NCBI GenBank assembly: GCA_032622095.1
Contig: CP136066.1
Span: 117,759,319-117,823,318 of the forward strand
Direction: 5' to 3'
Source: Siphonodentalium dalli
Lineage: Eukaryota > Mollusca > Scaphopoda > Gadilida > Siphonodentaliidae
Length of the DNA stretch: 64,000 nt
Positions 48,451-60,340 of the stretch are shown piece after piece. How positions within the stretch are numbered: position 1 is the first letter of the stretch; the number at the start of each line of letters is the position of its first letter. The notes beneath the pieces were generated by a model. It ran no database searches and was not told where the DNA came from. It saw nothing but the letters and a program-made list of their open reading frames with translations. Both the position numbers and the translations under genes were made by a program.

Positions 48451-48825
48451 TCTTTGGGAGGGGAGGGGAGGTACCTCTAGTCACTCCACTATATTTGGTT
48501 GAAATCAGGGGTTTGGGAGAAATCAGGAACAGACAGATGTACAGAAATGTTCAGTAAATTACTTTAATCCTTGTATTCTCTACTACAGCAAGCCACCCAT
48601 GTGCTCTGATGGACACATGTTTATACAACTGGCAGATGGGTAGATAACAACTGCTATGCCATAGTGCTATCCATCCCCAGAGAGTGTAATTCATGTCATT
48701 TGTAATTTAAATGAGATTAATGGTGTTATCAATGAAGCACCCTTGTTGTTTACATTATCACTCAGTGGTCATTAAAATCAGATTAATTTCATTTTCTCCA
48801 AGTTTTAATTAAGAGTGTCTGGCAT

Positions 48826-49780
48826 TTGTAGAATGAGGTTCCCAGAGGGTGAATTTATGTTGCTCCACACAGCAGGCTACCATAACCAAATACACCCTCT
48901 GAGAACCTTATTCTGCTTAAGCCTCATCTTCTGGGAAGTATCTAGAGTCTCAAGATCTCATTCTGCTTTAGGCCTCATCTTCTGGGAAGTATCTATAGTA
49001 TCAAATTTACATTGTTGTTAGTTAAATTTCCCTTCTAGGAAGTTTATATATCCCCTAATTTGCAGAAGATAAAATTCATGATTGAGGTGCCCAATGGGTG
49101 AACATCACCAACTTCAACTGGGGAACTTCAATCTTATTCTAGGTCTTCCATAGCAGTTGAGGGCCTTATCAGAATGAGGTCCCCAGAGGGTGAATTTAGT
49201 CATACTAGCCCGCTGTGCAGGATAGCGTCACTAAATTCACCCTCTGGGGACCTCATTCTGCAAATAACAGACAGACTATTTCAAGGCTTGATTGTATAAT
49301 ACATTGTGTTGCTTGAGGCCAGACATGCACAATGTAGGAACAGACATGCTTTTAGTGATGCTATCCCACACATCACATCAGAATGAGGTCCCTAGAAGGT
49401 GAATTTAGCGTCACTAAATTCACCCTCTGGGGACCTCATTCTGCAAATGACAGACACACTATCACACTATTTCAAGGCTTGATTGTGTAATACATTGTGT
49501 TGCTTGAGGCCAGGCATGCACAATGTAGAAACAGACACGCTTTTTGTGATGCTATCCCGCACAGCAGGCTAGCATCACCAAATTCACCCTCTGGAGACCT
49601 CTTTCTGCTTAGGCCTCATCTTCTGGGAAGTATCTATAGTATCAAATTTACATTGTTGTTAGTTAAATTTCCCTTCTAGGAAGTTTATATATCCCCTAAT
49701 TTGCAGAAGATAAAATTCATAAATGAGGTGCCCAATGGGTGAATATCACCAACTTCAACTGGGGAACTTAATTCTTATCC
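48826..49780. repeat. Nested CAGAATGAGG palindromes within a local duplication
   Basis: Perfect or near-perfect inverted repeats with CAGAATGAGGTCCCCAGAGG ends lie at 49170-49260 and 49379-49443; degraded ones are near 48830-48920 and 49570-49610. Surrounding sequence is duplicated: 48975-49135 matches 49615-49770, and 49270-49350 matches 49450-49540. It appears built by repeated insertion or duplication of one small palindromic element. Confidence 0.75.
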
Positions 49781-50240
49781 TTATCAGATTTGTGAAAATG
49801 GGATCACAAAGTCAAATAAGGGCAGAGCAAGAGACTTAACTATTTCACTACATAGTAATTCTTAAAATATGTTTGCAAGAACTAGTTGGCTTATATAGAA
49901 TGGAATGTTCTTCCTTGACTGCAATTCAGATTTTTTTTAATGGGGTCACCTGGTCAAATAGGGGCCAAGCGAAGGACAGTTTCCCTCTTAATATGCTTCC
50001 TTCACAAGGACCATCAGGTCTATTTTACTGATATTTATGATATGTATGAAGGGTTCTTTGGTGTCTGGGATTCAAATTTATTCAGATGGGGTCACCAGGT
50101 TAAATAGGGTGGGACCAGGGATATAACTATATGTCTCTATAGTAATTCTTAAAATGTCTTCTCAAGAGAGTTTGGACTATTTAGCTTACATATAGTATGG
50201 AGGAATCACCAAGCTACATACTTGAAGTCTCTCTAGCCAC
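49781..50240 (+). repeat. Further units of the AGCTCACC-family body
   Basis: Three units with AATGGGGTCACC(T/A)GGT and ATAGTAATTCTTAAAAT words match the body of the element at 47894-48450 but lack a head. Confidence 0.6.
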
Positions 50241-50305
50241 ATATCCTGTTTAAATCTACTTCTTTTAAAGTGATTATGAAAAGTGCTGACTGTTTTGGTC
50301 TCCAG

Positions 50306-50335
50306 AGTCCCAGTCTTATCAGTCTTTGCAGTCTG
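50306..50335 (+). CDS. 30-nt symmetric micro-exon 1 (ESQSYQSLQS)
   Basis: Thirty bases lie between an acceptor (GTTTTGGTCTCCAG) and a donor (GTGAGC). With the phase-1 G carried over from 47337 the peptide is E-SQSYQSLQS, leaving a G for the next codon, so the exon is phase 1-1 and its skipping or repetition keeps frame. A second copy with its own splice sites and flanks lies at 55465. Ser/Gln-rich sequence after a membrane anchor would be a lumenal or extracellular stem. The call rests on splice consensus, matching phase and the conserved duplicate; no transcript evidence is available here. Confidence 0.6.
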
Positions 50336-51112
50336 GTGAGCGACCCCACAGTCATTGACTGTCTTGTCTTCTGATCTGCCTCATATTTCTTACCTTGGTT
50401 TTTCTTAGTACATTTTTCATCTGTATGGATTTTGGTATTGTTTAGTTAACCCTTTCCACTCTTGTTTTTAAATAGAATTCACCCAAGCTGCGATGACTTA
50501 AACAATTTTCATCTGATCAGCACCAAATTTGGTACATGTGGTCCTCACCCCAAAATACAGATCAAATTAGAATTTGGGTTTGATCTAATATATTTTATGG
50601 CCCTTTATAATTCAAGTAACTGATAATGTAATTAATACCTGTTTGCCACTGAGATTTGAAGAGAAAATCTCATCACACAGAACATGTGTATTATCAAGTT
50701 GGTTTGAGTTATGTTTAGCTGGACACTAGATCAATAGATAGATCGCACATGGCCAACACTTGGTGGCTAGCAGAATCTGTTTATCAAATCTGTCAAAATA
50801 TAATTAATGTATGGCTGTCTATTAGTTCTGTTTTCTGTGCAATATTAATTTAACCACTTTGTTGAAACAGGTTCATTGGTCCATGTATACCCAATAAGAC
50901 ACCTATTCTAAAAGAATAAATTGGAATAGTTCATTGTTTATTTGTAAAGATGTTTTACAAACATTGCTGTTTACAGAAATTGTTGTTTACCGACACTCTA
51001 TCTTAATATCTTACCCACCCATTCCATAGTTCCATCATATCATGTCATCGAAAATGATTAACCTTCTCCACACATCATATGGTCTTCTGATGTTTTTCAT
51101 GTGATCATTCTC
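50336..51112. other. Putative intron, old repeat blocks
   Basis: 50360-50640 (CTGCCTCATATTTCTTACC, AGATCAAATTAGAATTTGGG) is duplicated at 57232-57505. The rest is AT-rich and unassigned. Confidence 0.5.
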
Positions 51113-51933
51113 CTATTCTATGTCCAGTTTTTGGGAGGCAACTAATTAAAGTCCTTCTTGTTAGTGCCTACTAGTGGTAGGGTGCGCGGAGATCCACGCT
51201 ATCTCTCTATCTTTGTTTGCATGCTGTGGTGCTGTGCTGAGGTTTATTGTTCCAGATTTGTGTGTGTGCTTTTTATTCCCCTTTGCGAGTCATTAATTAT
51301 CAAAACGCCTGATTAATCCCATTTGATTGGTCAACATCTCATTCACCCACATTTCATCACAACCACAAACAATCGGCTCTGCAATTGTGTAACACCCTAT
51401 ATCGGCCACCACTACACATTACCTTCCGGTTTAAACAATTATGGTAACCACCGACTCTGTGCTCACTCTGCACAAGATATATCGCGATCAACAACCCTCT
51501 TGTATGCCACCTAGGGATGCAAGAAGCACCCAGCATACCAATATAGTATCATAACTGTGGGTACTACACAATACATACCCGCAGTTGGTAGAAATTATGA
51601 TGAATAAAGCGACATACCTGCCCCACTTCAGAGCATACCCGCAACCTCACATCTGGCGGTCAAGGTTATAAATCATATACCAGGGCTTTTTGTACTTTAA
51701 CCCATGGACACACCACGTTATTAGTAGCACTGTATCCATCATATCCGCTACAACTACCCGCACTTTACTACAGTTACTGGGCAGCAACAATATACCTGCA
51801 CAAACTAACTGCGTAGACTAACGGGAACCAAAGGAAAACATACCCGCACTCAACCCTGAGACCTCTTCTGTGTCCATAACCCCCTGACATCTACCCATTG
51901 ACCAATCAAATCTATGCTCAAAACAACCTAGAG

Positions 51934-51940
51934 TATAAAA
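51934..51940 (+). promoter_or_regulatory. TATA box of the retroelement
   Basis: TATAAAA within GAGTATAAAAAGGACAGG, preceded at about 51902 by CCAAT. It lies about 40 bp upstream of the hammerhead-like motif, so a transcript would begin close to or inside it. Confidence 0.45.
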
Positions 51941-51976
51941 AGGACAGGCAAAATCCGCATCTACCCATGTCATTCT

Positions 51977-52017
51977 GGTCCTGATGAAGATACACTTGTT
52001 ATCGAAAGCGCTAGACC
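51977..52017 (+). ncRNA. Hammerhead-ribozyme-like motif
   Basis: Order: GGTC - CTGATGA - A - GATAC/ACTT/GTTATC - GAAA - GCGCT - A - GACC. GGTC and GACC pair as the outer helix (stem I). CTGATGA and GAAA are the conserved core. GATAC pairs with GT-TATC as stem II (one bulged T). AGCGCT is a self-complementary stem III of the minimal kind seen in retroelement hammerheads, and T-A precedes the predicted cleavage point. The unpaired A between CTGATGA and stem II departs from the consensus and may reduce or abolish activity. Confidence 0.5.
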
Positions 52018-52091
52018 ATTTTTAGGATATTCAAGTGATTGAGCACCTCCCTGGAGGATCATCCTCGCCTAATTTTCTATTCTATGTCCAG

Positions 52092-52819
52092 GTTGATGGT
52101 GATCCACTTTTCACATGCATGGATTTTGGGATTAAAATTAACCCATTCCATAGACACATGATATCCGAGAGGCAGATATTAAGTTATCTCACCTTGAGCC
52201 AGGTTCAGTAAGAATTTCTATAATATAATGTCACCAATTGAATATTTAGCATTAGCGGAAATGTCTTATTTTAAAATTTGGGCTGCAGGATAATAATAAT
52301 GGTGCTGGTATTCTTGAGACTGACTTATTGTATGGTGGTCAAATATTTTTCACCTGATTCTATAATCTCATCCAGGTTGATCATGACACATTCTTCACCT
52401 GTAAAGATTTTGGTATTGATTGAATGGTTTTGAAAATATTAACCCTACATTTAATATTATTTCTGCTGTTTACAGACATATTGTATCTTTCCAATGATCA
52501 GCTTAGAATAAAATTAACCATAGACATACTGTATGCTCTCCAATGTTATGATTCTAATATTTTCAATCTGACCATTCTCATATCTCACCTTTAGTTATCT
52601 AATAATTCTGCATTAAAATATTTTATTTCCAACCATTATCAATCATATTTAATATCCAGGTCTATACACCCCTCACTTGTATAGATGTTCAGATATTGAT
52701 TTGTCTCTAATCTCAATGATCCCATAACTTTTTAATTTGCAGCTAACAACAACATAATATGTTATGTCTCATGTTCCAATGTAATAATTAGTAGATAATA
52801 TAAAGTGTCTTATTTGTAA
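52092..52819. other. Putative intron, decayed repeats
   Basis: Contains degraded 'AGACACATG...TTTTGGTATTGATTG' blocks related to 47595-47890 and 12700-12850. No gene. Confidence 0.45.
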
Positions 52820-53300
52820 AGTTTGAACTATTGCTGTGGGTTGGTGTCAATCATCCATCCGTGCGTCTGTCCATCCGTCAGTCAACAATATACTTTGGCT
52901 CACCTTACAGGCCACATCGATCCCTCATCCGATATTCACTAAACTGTATCTGCATCTTCGGGGTGACCTCCAGATTGGAGCCATCAATTTTTTCCGAAAT
53001 TTGTTAAAAAACATGGCCGCCAGCAGCCATTTTTAATTTCAAATTTGAATCCATTGGCACAACCTGCAGCCTGCATTTATTGGAGAAATGTTTTGAAAAT
53101 TTACAGGCATGTTTAGGATCGCCTATAGATTAGATGGGAGCTATCAAATTTTAGCGATTTTCGATGAAAAACATGGCCGCTGACAGCCTTCTTTGATATT
53201 ACTCTTTGCATGACTAAATCCTTTGGCTCACCCTACAGACCACATCCCTCATCCGATCATCACCAAACTTCATATGGATATTCGGGGTGACCTCTAGATG
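52820..53300 (+). mobile_element. Left half of a pearl-like element
   Basis: GTAAAGTTTGAACTATTGC matches the left end of the 26518 element. It is followed by CCGTGCGTCTGTCC words and about two units (ATGGCCGCCAGCAGCC, GACTAAATCCTTTGGC). It is cut at GGTGACCTCTAGATG, where the CR1/L2-like tail begins; no right end is found. Confidence 0.7.
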
Positions 53301-54960
53301 TCATATATCATATCATATCACGCATTTCTTGTATAGCACATATCACAGAGGTTTCAAGGCACTTGACAACATGAAAATAAATAAACAAATTCCTAAATTG
53401 TTCAAACATGCGATAATTATGTAGCCCGCATTGAAAGCTGTTTCATTAGTTCCATGCCAAAATGTTCAGAATAATATTCCGTGAAGAAATGAGTTTTCAA
53501 AAGACCTTTGAATTCATCATATCCAGGACAGCTGCAGCTGATCACTAGTAGAGAATTCCAGAGAGTCGATCCGGTTATGGAAAACGATATGTCACCAAAA
53601 TAAGTCATTGTGAGCACCTTGAACTTAATCCGCTGGGAAACGGGAAACCAATGTAGTGTAAACAATGTCAGGGTAATGTGATCTTTACGTGAGATCTTAC
53701 ACACCACTCTGGCTGCGTTGTTTTGTATTCACTGCAGTCTTGACATTTGTTTTTGGTTGTTAACACCGTACATCAATTTCCATAGTCCAAATGCACTTAG
53801 TTCTGTGGCAGATGTGGTCAGATACCGCCATATTCGACTGATATTACGGAGATGATAATTTGCTGACTGGCAGAGTGTGGTTATATGTCTGTCCATTGTA
53901 AGATTATTATCGAGGTGGACACCAAAGTTTCTTGTTGAAATCTTCAGTGTTATTTCACACCCACTTACAATAGATACCATCCCATGGAACGTGGAGTCGT
54001 GATGAACATCAGTTCTGTTTTATCAGTATTGAGTTTAAGAAAGTTAGAAGTCATCCACTGCTTAATGTCATTAATTTACACATCATTGAAGTCGTTCAAC
54101 TGCTACCGATTGATTCTGAAGATCAGCGCGATCAAAGGATAAATACAACTGAATATCATAGTATAACAATACTAGCTGATTCCGTTCTTCTTGATAACAC
54201 CGAAAAGTGGCTTCATGTACAAATTTAATAAAATGGGCCTGAGCACTTATCCCTAAGGAATACCATACTTCAACATAACAACATCAGACAAAGAATCAGC
54301 TATTTTCACACATTGGGTTCTGTTAATAAGGAATGCACAAAACCACTGCAGTGCTGTACCACTAACTCCAATTTAAGACAACCGTCCGAGCAGCATATTA
54401 TGATCTATCGTATCAAAGGCAGCCGATATATCCAATAGAATCAAACATGTCGACTCACCACAATCCAATGCATGGAAAATATCATATTTGGCACAGAGGA
54501 GAGCCATTTCTGTACCATGTCCTGCTCAGTACACAGATTGGAAGATTTCGTACAGAGAATTTTCCGCGAGATGGTCATTCAGCTTTATATAGACAACACA
54601 ATCCTTTCTAAGACTTTCGATAAGAAAGGCAAATTAGAAACCGGTCAAGGAAGTCTTTTTCAACAACGGTTTAACATTTGCATGTTTGTACTCGCATGAC
54701 ACAAATCCTGAAGAAGTGACATATTTTACACAGGATCTCAGTGGAAATTGGATCTAATTCCCATGTCTTTGTCGGTGCCTAAAATAATTGTTTTAATGTC
54801 CTCTTCTGTCCGAAATGATTCCATACCATCATGATCATCTGTAAACGATGTAGAATTCAGACTGCCTTGTTGTGTGTTGGTCAGAGAGTTAAGCTGTGTA
54901 CGGTTGCTGTATTATGCTGATGATTTCAAGGAACAATTATCAGAGGTGCCATGTTGATAA
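53301..54960 (-). pseudogene. CR1/L2-like non-LTR retrotransposon, 5'-truncated reverse transcriptase relic
   Basis: Reading the minus strand from about 54960 down, fragments in shifting frames give the reverse transcriptase order. These are LNDHLAENSLYEIFQS and AGHGTEMALL; LLDISAAFDTIDHN (first catalytic Asp region); LKYGIP; a damaged site where the YADD box should be (bases missing around 54160); and NDIKQWMTSNFLKLNTDKTE. Next come NFGVHLDNNLTMDRH (frame 53729-53980) and LHWFPVSQRIKFKVLTMTY (frame 53417-53707). The 3' end at 53301-53320 is a short ATATC repeat tail, usual for CR1/L2-like elements. Stops and frameshifts make it inactive. It is inserted in a pearl-like fragment and lies antisense within the putative intron. 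Confidence 0.88.
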
Positions 54961-55464
54961 CCCTTTCCTAAATTTTTTAACTAATTTTAAGGAAAATGAA
55001 CTCACTTGATAATATTCTATAATATACCCTTTGAAATTAATAGACCAATGGATTTTAAAAAGATTGGAATTTACATTTGGTTCAAATAGGAGCAGAGATT
55101 GGAGATTTAACAATCCCACAATTAATCACCCTATCTATGCTGTGAATTCATGTTTGGTACTTGTATATAGATTCCTATTTTACATGTAATAATTTTGAAC
55201 TATACCGATATTACCAGTAAGATTTTGATAAATTTCTAACTGTTGGAGATCTTAAAGTACCATTGCAATTTAGTTTGTCCAGTTGGGAGGTAATGGGCTA
55301 TGTTTATTGGGTGAGGGGGAGTGGTGTGCAGTTAGAAATTTCAAGGTGGACACCCCCATATCCCCTCCCACCGTTTAACGAAGACCCTCTACCGGTGTTG
55401 TGTCCCTGTTTGGAACTACTTGTTTTAAAGTGATTTTACAAGTACTGACTATTGTAGTCTTCAG
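54961..55464. other. Putative intron sequence
   Basis: Unassigned up to 55424; 55425-55464 is the duplicated flank of the second micro-exon (TTTTAAAGTGATTTTACAAG). Confidence 0.45.
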
Positions 55465-55494
55465 AATCCCAGTCTTCTCCATCTTTACAGTCTG
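55465..55494 (+). CDS. 30-nt symmetric micro-exon 2 (ESQSSPSLQS)
   Basis: Thirty bases between acceptor TTGTAGTCTTCAG and consensus donor GTGAGT, phase 1-1 like its copy at 50306. With the carried G it encodes E-SQSSPSLQS; six base differences from copy 1 give two amino-acid changes (Y to S, Q to P). About 40 bp upstream and 35 bp downstream are also shared with copy 1, so the exon was duplicated together with intron sequence. Conservation of length, phase and both splice sites suggests both exons are used, either in tandem or as alternatives. Without a transcript, one copy may be unused. Confidence 0.58.
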
Positions 55495-56824
55495 GTGAGT
55501 GAACCCAGTCATTGACTGTCTTGTTCTTTGAGATTAATTAATGCTTTTGTTGAACTATAGTTTGGAATCATGACCACCAACAGCTCTGCATTTAAGGTCA
55601 GGTACAATTTTAACCACCTGCGCACTTCAACGTAAATCACATGATATGGTAACAAAATAGCTGTCGATGAATGAATTTCACCCAATTCTACACAAAATAT
55701 GGCAAGTATCCTAACTGTTCGATTATCTCATTTGGGGAAATTCATACACACCTTCATTGATATCATTACAACGGTAGAAACCAAAATTAGCTGTGACTGA
55801 CAGTTAGTTTAGGTGCGCAAGCAAGCGATGTCATTTTTTAAAAGATAAATTTGCGCTTATTTCAATGAAAAAATCACATATTTTACCTCACTTTACATTG
55901 TTAAGAAGGAAATTTGAACTCTTTTCTGGGAAAGTGTTGCTTGTTCACAAAGAAAATACATTACTGATCATAAATGGTAACTGATGACAAACATATATAT
56001 TTCTAACTTAGGCAACCATTTTGAATTCCTGAATCAGGAGGGGCATGTTCGTTAAGTAATCCAGAGAAACCTGGTTATGTTATGGTACAAAACTATTTAT
56101 GAACAAGAAGTGACATGGGTTTTGTATTGATTTTGCTACTACCGAGGGTTCCAGACCTATAGGTTCCTGTGCTGTACCACGGTAGATTCCCAGGTGATGA
56201 TATTGTACATGGCCGATCATATTTACATGTGTTTAAAAAATGTATAATGTGGTAGGTATGAAACACATGTTGATCACATGCCAAGAAGTAGATAAAAAAT
56301 TGTGAATTTTGAAGAATTTGAATTATTCATTTTGCTAATCAACATGCACAGAACAACATTCAATCATTGACCTTCTGATGTCTTTGAACTGACTTTTCTC
56401 CCCATTCTTAGAGGCATGATTGCTTCAACTGACTGTCAGTACCATGGCGGCATGTCACAGACTCGGTCAGTCGGCGATTGGTGATTGAAATTATCTTTGA
56501 ACAATGAGTGTCAGAGTTTCTATCTGACAAAGAAGCATCACTAACTTATCACTTAGTTTTTGGTGTGAGGCCAACTGAGAAAGCTGATGAGTCGATGACA
56601 CATGAACACATTGTGACTTGAATTAAAGTGATGTACGTGGCATACTTTAATATGTTGATCAAATGGGAGTAGAGAATGAAGTCGCCATAAATCTAATTTA
56701 TTTTATATCCATGTTTGTAACACACATCATCATTCCTGTCATCTTAATATGTATGGATTGATTATATGTAGTGAAATATTGTTGTTTGAAGGGTAGGTCA
56801 CCAAATGATCCCAGATGTGATTTT
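55495..56824. other. Putative intron sequence
   Basis: No further exon recognised. AT-rich with no array or inverted repeat noted. Confidence 0.45.
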
Positions 56825-57505
56825 TATGTGTACCCATACCATGTATGGTACACATAATGCCGACGTCTGGATCAACCGTCCGTCCGTCCGTCTGTCTGTA
56901 GACACTTGCTATCCGATTCATTTACTTGCATACTTTTTATCGGATCTTGTTAAAATTTTATGTGCATGTTTATGATGACACACTCCTCACCTGTATAGTT
57001 TTAGGTATCGATCGGTTTAGAAATTATTAACACTTTGCATCCGCACATAGGCATGAGCTATCCGATGCTGTAACCAAAGTATTTTTTGTCCGATTGTTTT
57101 CATATTTGATATGTAGGTTTATAATGACACACCCCTCACCTGTGTAGTTTTTGGTATCGATTGGTTGATCGGTTTAGAAAATAATTAACCCTGCACACAA
57201 ATGCTATCTGATGCATCAAAGTCAAACTGTTTTCTTCTGATATGCCTCATATTTCTTACCTAGGTTTTTCTTAGCACGTTCTTTATCTGTATGGTTTTTG
57301 GTATCGTTTAATTAACCCTTTTCAAACTTATGTTTACTTAGAACTCACACAAGCTGCTATGACTCAAAACATTTTTCATCTGATCTACACCAAATTTGGT
57401 ACATGTGGTCCTCACCCCGAAATACAGATCAAGTTCAAATTTGGGTTTGATCCGATATATTTTAACAGAGTTATGGCCCTTTATAATTCAAGTAATTTAC
57501 TACCT
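56825..57505 (+). repeat. GTGTACC head joined to blocks duplicated from 47.6 kb and 50.4 kb
   Basis: The head GTGTACCCATACCATGTATGG with CCGTCCGTCCGTCTG is fused to 56895-57230, which matches 47595-47890. It continues into 57232-57505, which matches 50360-50640 (TGCCTCATATTTCTTACC). The order of blocks differs from the first copy, recording rearrangement around the micro-exon duplication. Confidence 0.65.
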
Positions 57506-59344
57506 ATATTAGAGGAGCGGTCTTGACCAGAATTTTTTTTTTTTAATTTTTTGTTTTACACACGGAAAAATTATATATCATATGAAAGTAGAAGATGTAG
57601 GCTTCATGTTACGCCCTGCTGTAAAATGTGAAAGTGGTGCCGTTGCCATGGAAACAGAATGTAAACAATGTAGACACAGTTTGATATTAAACCATTTCCG
57701 CAAATGGTAAAAACTAATTTAAGCCCATTCTAGGACAGGAACAGACGTTGAAGATCATTTATTGATGATTTGTCCACTATAACTATGTTCCAACGATTCC
57801 AGTATTAAATAGGATGCACATATAGGTTATACGGGTCTTTATTGCCATTTTGGGGTGAAAAATGGTGATTTTTGCCCAAAAAAGCGATAATTTTGGAATT
57901 GGAACATTTATTGAATACTACATTGGTTACAGTAATAATTTATGCATTATTATGATGGCATCATACGTGTACTTAAAATTAATTTGGATAAAACTGCCGA
58001 AAAGGCCCAATACCAAGAGAAATACCTGTTACCATGGAAACGATATTTAAAAATACAAAAAATGCCGTTATTGGAAAGAAATGAAGACCTATAACCCTTT
58101 CGACACAATATAACTTTTTGAAATTTGTTTTTTATGACATGCACTTTTAATCCGGACTTCTGTGTTGGGTAATTGATGCGGTTTATTCAGCTGTTGTCAT
58201 GGAAACGGACCAAATGTCGCCAAATAATGATGTTTTTTCCCCCATAGAGCTGACATTTAAAGCATGTAATTTTATGAAGCAAAGCATATTATGACAACCC
58301 GTTATAGATGTCTCAAAACCTTTTTCAAAGATTACTATTTCCCAATTATCCCAGTAGTAGCTAGGATGCACATATAGGATATGAAGGTTTTATTGCCATA
58401 TTGGGGTAAAAACTGTTAATTTTTGCAAAAAATGCGATAATTTTGGAATTGAAACATTTATTTGATACTACATTGGTTACAGTAATAATTTATACATATT
58501 ATGATGGCTTCTTACGTGTGCTTCAATCTAGTTTTGATAAAACTGCAGAAAAAGCCCAATACCCTGAGAAATACCTATCACCATGGAAACGATATTAAAA
58601 AATACACAAAATTTCATTATTTGAAAGAAATGAAGTTCTATAACCATTGCGACACAAATTAACTTTTTGAATAATGAATAATGATGTTTTCCCCTATAAA
58701 CCGGACATTTAAATTGTGAATTTTATAAAGCAAAACATATTGTAACAACCTGTTATAGGTATCTCAAAATCTTCAACTCATATATATAACACAATAGGGG
58801 ATAAGAGCACCCCTAAGACGACTTTCCTGCAGGTTTGCCAGACAAATTTACCATTATGTGAACGCACCCTGACATGGTAATCATCAGACTCAGAGTCCAC
58901 GTGTTTTGATCATTTTATTCCCAATTTCTCAGCTGTTTCTGTGGATCTAGACGAAAATTGTCTAAATAGTGATGTGTTTTGCACAATTTTTATTATTATT
59001 GGAAATTGTGTGAAAAATTACGGGTATGTTTAAAAACCAACACCACGTATCTGGAAAATGCCATGATAGGATTTTAAAAGATTCGCTGTCTGGGAATTAT
59101 GAAACTGATTTGAAAGCAAATAGTTGATGATTATAAGCTACATCCCTAAATAGTAATTACCTGTACTTACTCAGAATAACTGCAATAACAAATTCCTGGA
59201 ATATATCGCATCCGAACCCCTTTGGGTCAAATGTAGACCTGCATGATTAAAATGGGTCATGCAGTGTGATAATAGTGAGGATTGCTATGCAAATGCGGTG
59301 ATATGGTACGCCATAGGTGCCTTATGTCAAGCTCAGGCAATATA

Positions 59345-60340
59345 TCCGGTTAATATATCAATATATGTGGTTAGTTAGTCAATAGACGCAGCCTCTTTGC
59401 AATTATATTTGGCTACTTTTGTCAATATTGGAGGTTAGTTAGTCAATATATGCAGAAAATTTGTCAATATATGTGGTTAGTTAAGTCAATATATGCAGCT
59501 ACTTTGCAAATATATGCAGCTATGTTTCCAATATATGTGGTTAGTTGGTCAATACTTTGGCCATTAATTTGGTTAGTTAGTCAATATATATAGCAAATTA
59601 GTCATTATATGCGGTTAGTTTAATAGTCAATATATGTGGTTAGTTAGTCACTATATGCAGTTACTTAGTCAATATATGTGTCAGTTAGTCATTATATGCA
59701 GCTACTTAGTCAATATATGTGGTCAGTTAGTCATTATGTGTAGATAATTAGTCAATATATGTGGCTAGTTAGTCATTATATGCAGTTTCTTTGTCAATAA
59801 ATGTGGTCAGTTAGTCAATATATACATCTACTTTGTCAAAATGTGCAATTGCATTGACATTATATGCAGCTAATTTGTCAATATATATGGTTAGTTGGTC
59901 ATTATATGCAGCTACTTAGTTAATAGGTGTGGTTAGTTAGTCATTATGTGTAGATACTTAGTCAATATATGCAGTTAGTTAGTCATTATATGCAGCTACT
60001 TAGTCAATACATGCAGTTAGTTAGTCATTATATGCAGCTACTTAGTCAATAAATGTGGTTAGTTAGTCATTATGTGTAGATAATTAGTCAATATATGTGG
60101 CTAGTTAGTCATTATATGCAGTTTCTTTGTCAATAAATGTGGTCAGTTAGTCAATATATACATCTACTTTGTGAAAATATGCAATTGCATTGACAATATA
60201 TGCAGCTAATTTGTCAATATATATGGTTAGTTGGTCATTATATGCAGCTACTTAGTCAATAGGTGTGGTTAGTTAGTCATTATGTGTAGATACTTTATAG
60301 TCAATAAATGCGGTTAGTTAGTCAATATATACATCTACTT
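59345..60340 (+). repeat. 42-bp satellite, left (forward) block, ~24 units
   Basis: Units of two related 21-bp halves with TTAGTTAGTCATTATATGCA and CTACTTAGTCAATATATG words. This block is more variable than the right one, and 59730-59900 is repeated at about 60070-60230. Confidence 0.85.

Larger units (their letters stand above)
51128..52076 (+). mobile_element. ~0.95-kb retroelement with 15-bp target duplication
   Basis: CTATTCTATGTCCAG occurs at 51113-51127 and again at 52077-52091, directly flanking a sequence unlike its surroundings. Inside are a CCAAT word (51902), TATAAAA at 51934-51940 and a hammerhead-like motif at 51977-52017. A long target duplication plus a hammerhead near a TATA box fits Penelope-like elements or their non-autonomous derivatives. 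I see no reverse transcriptase or GIY-YIG domain in this short copy. Confidence 0.65.

Noticed and set aside
57862-58050. 62-codon frame repeated at 63314-63508 on the opposite strand
   Set aside because: Identity is explained by the palindromic arms, and non-coding parts of the arms are just as similar.
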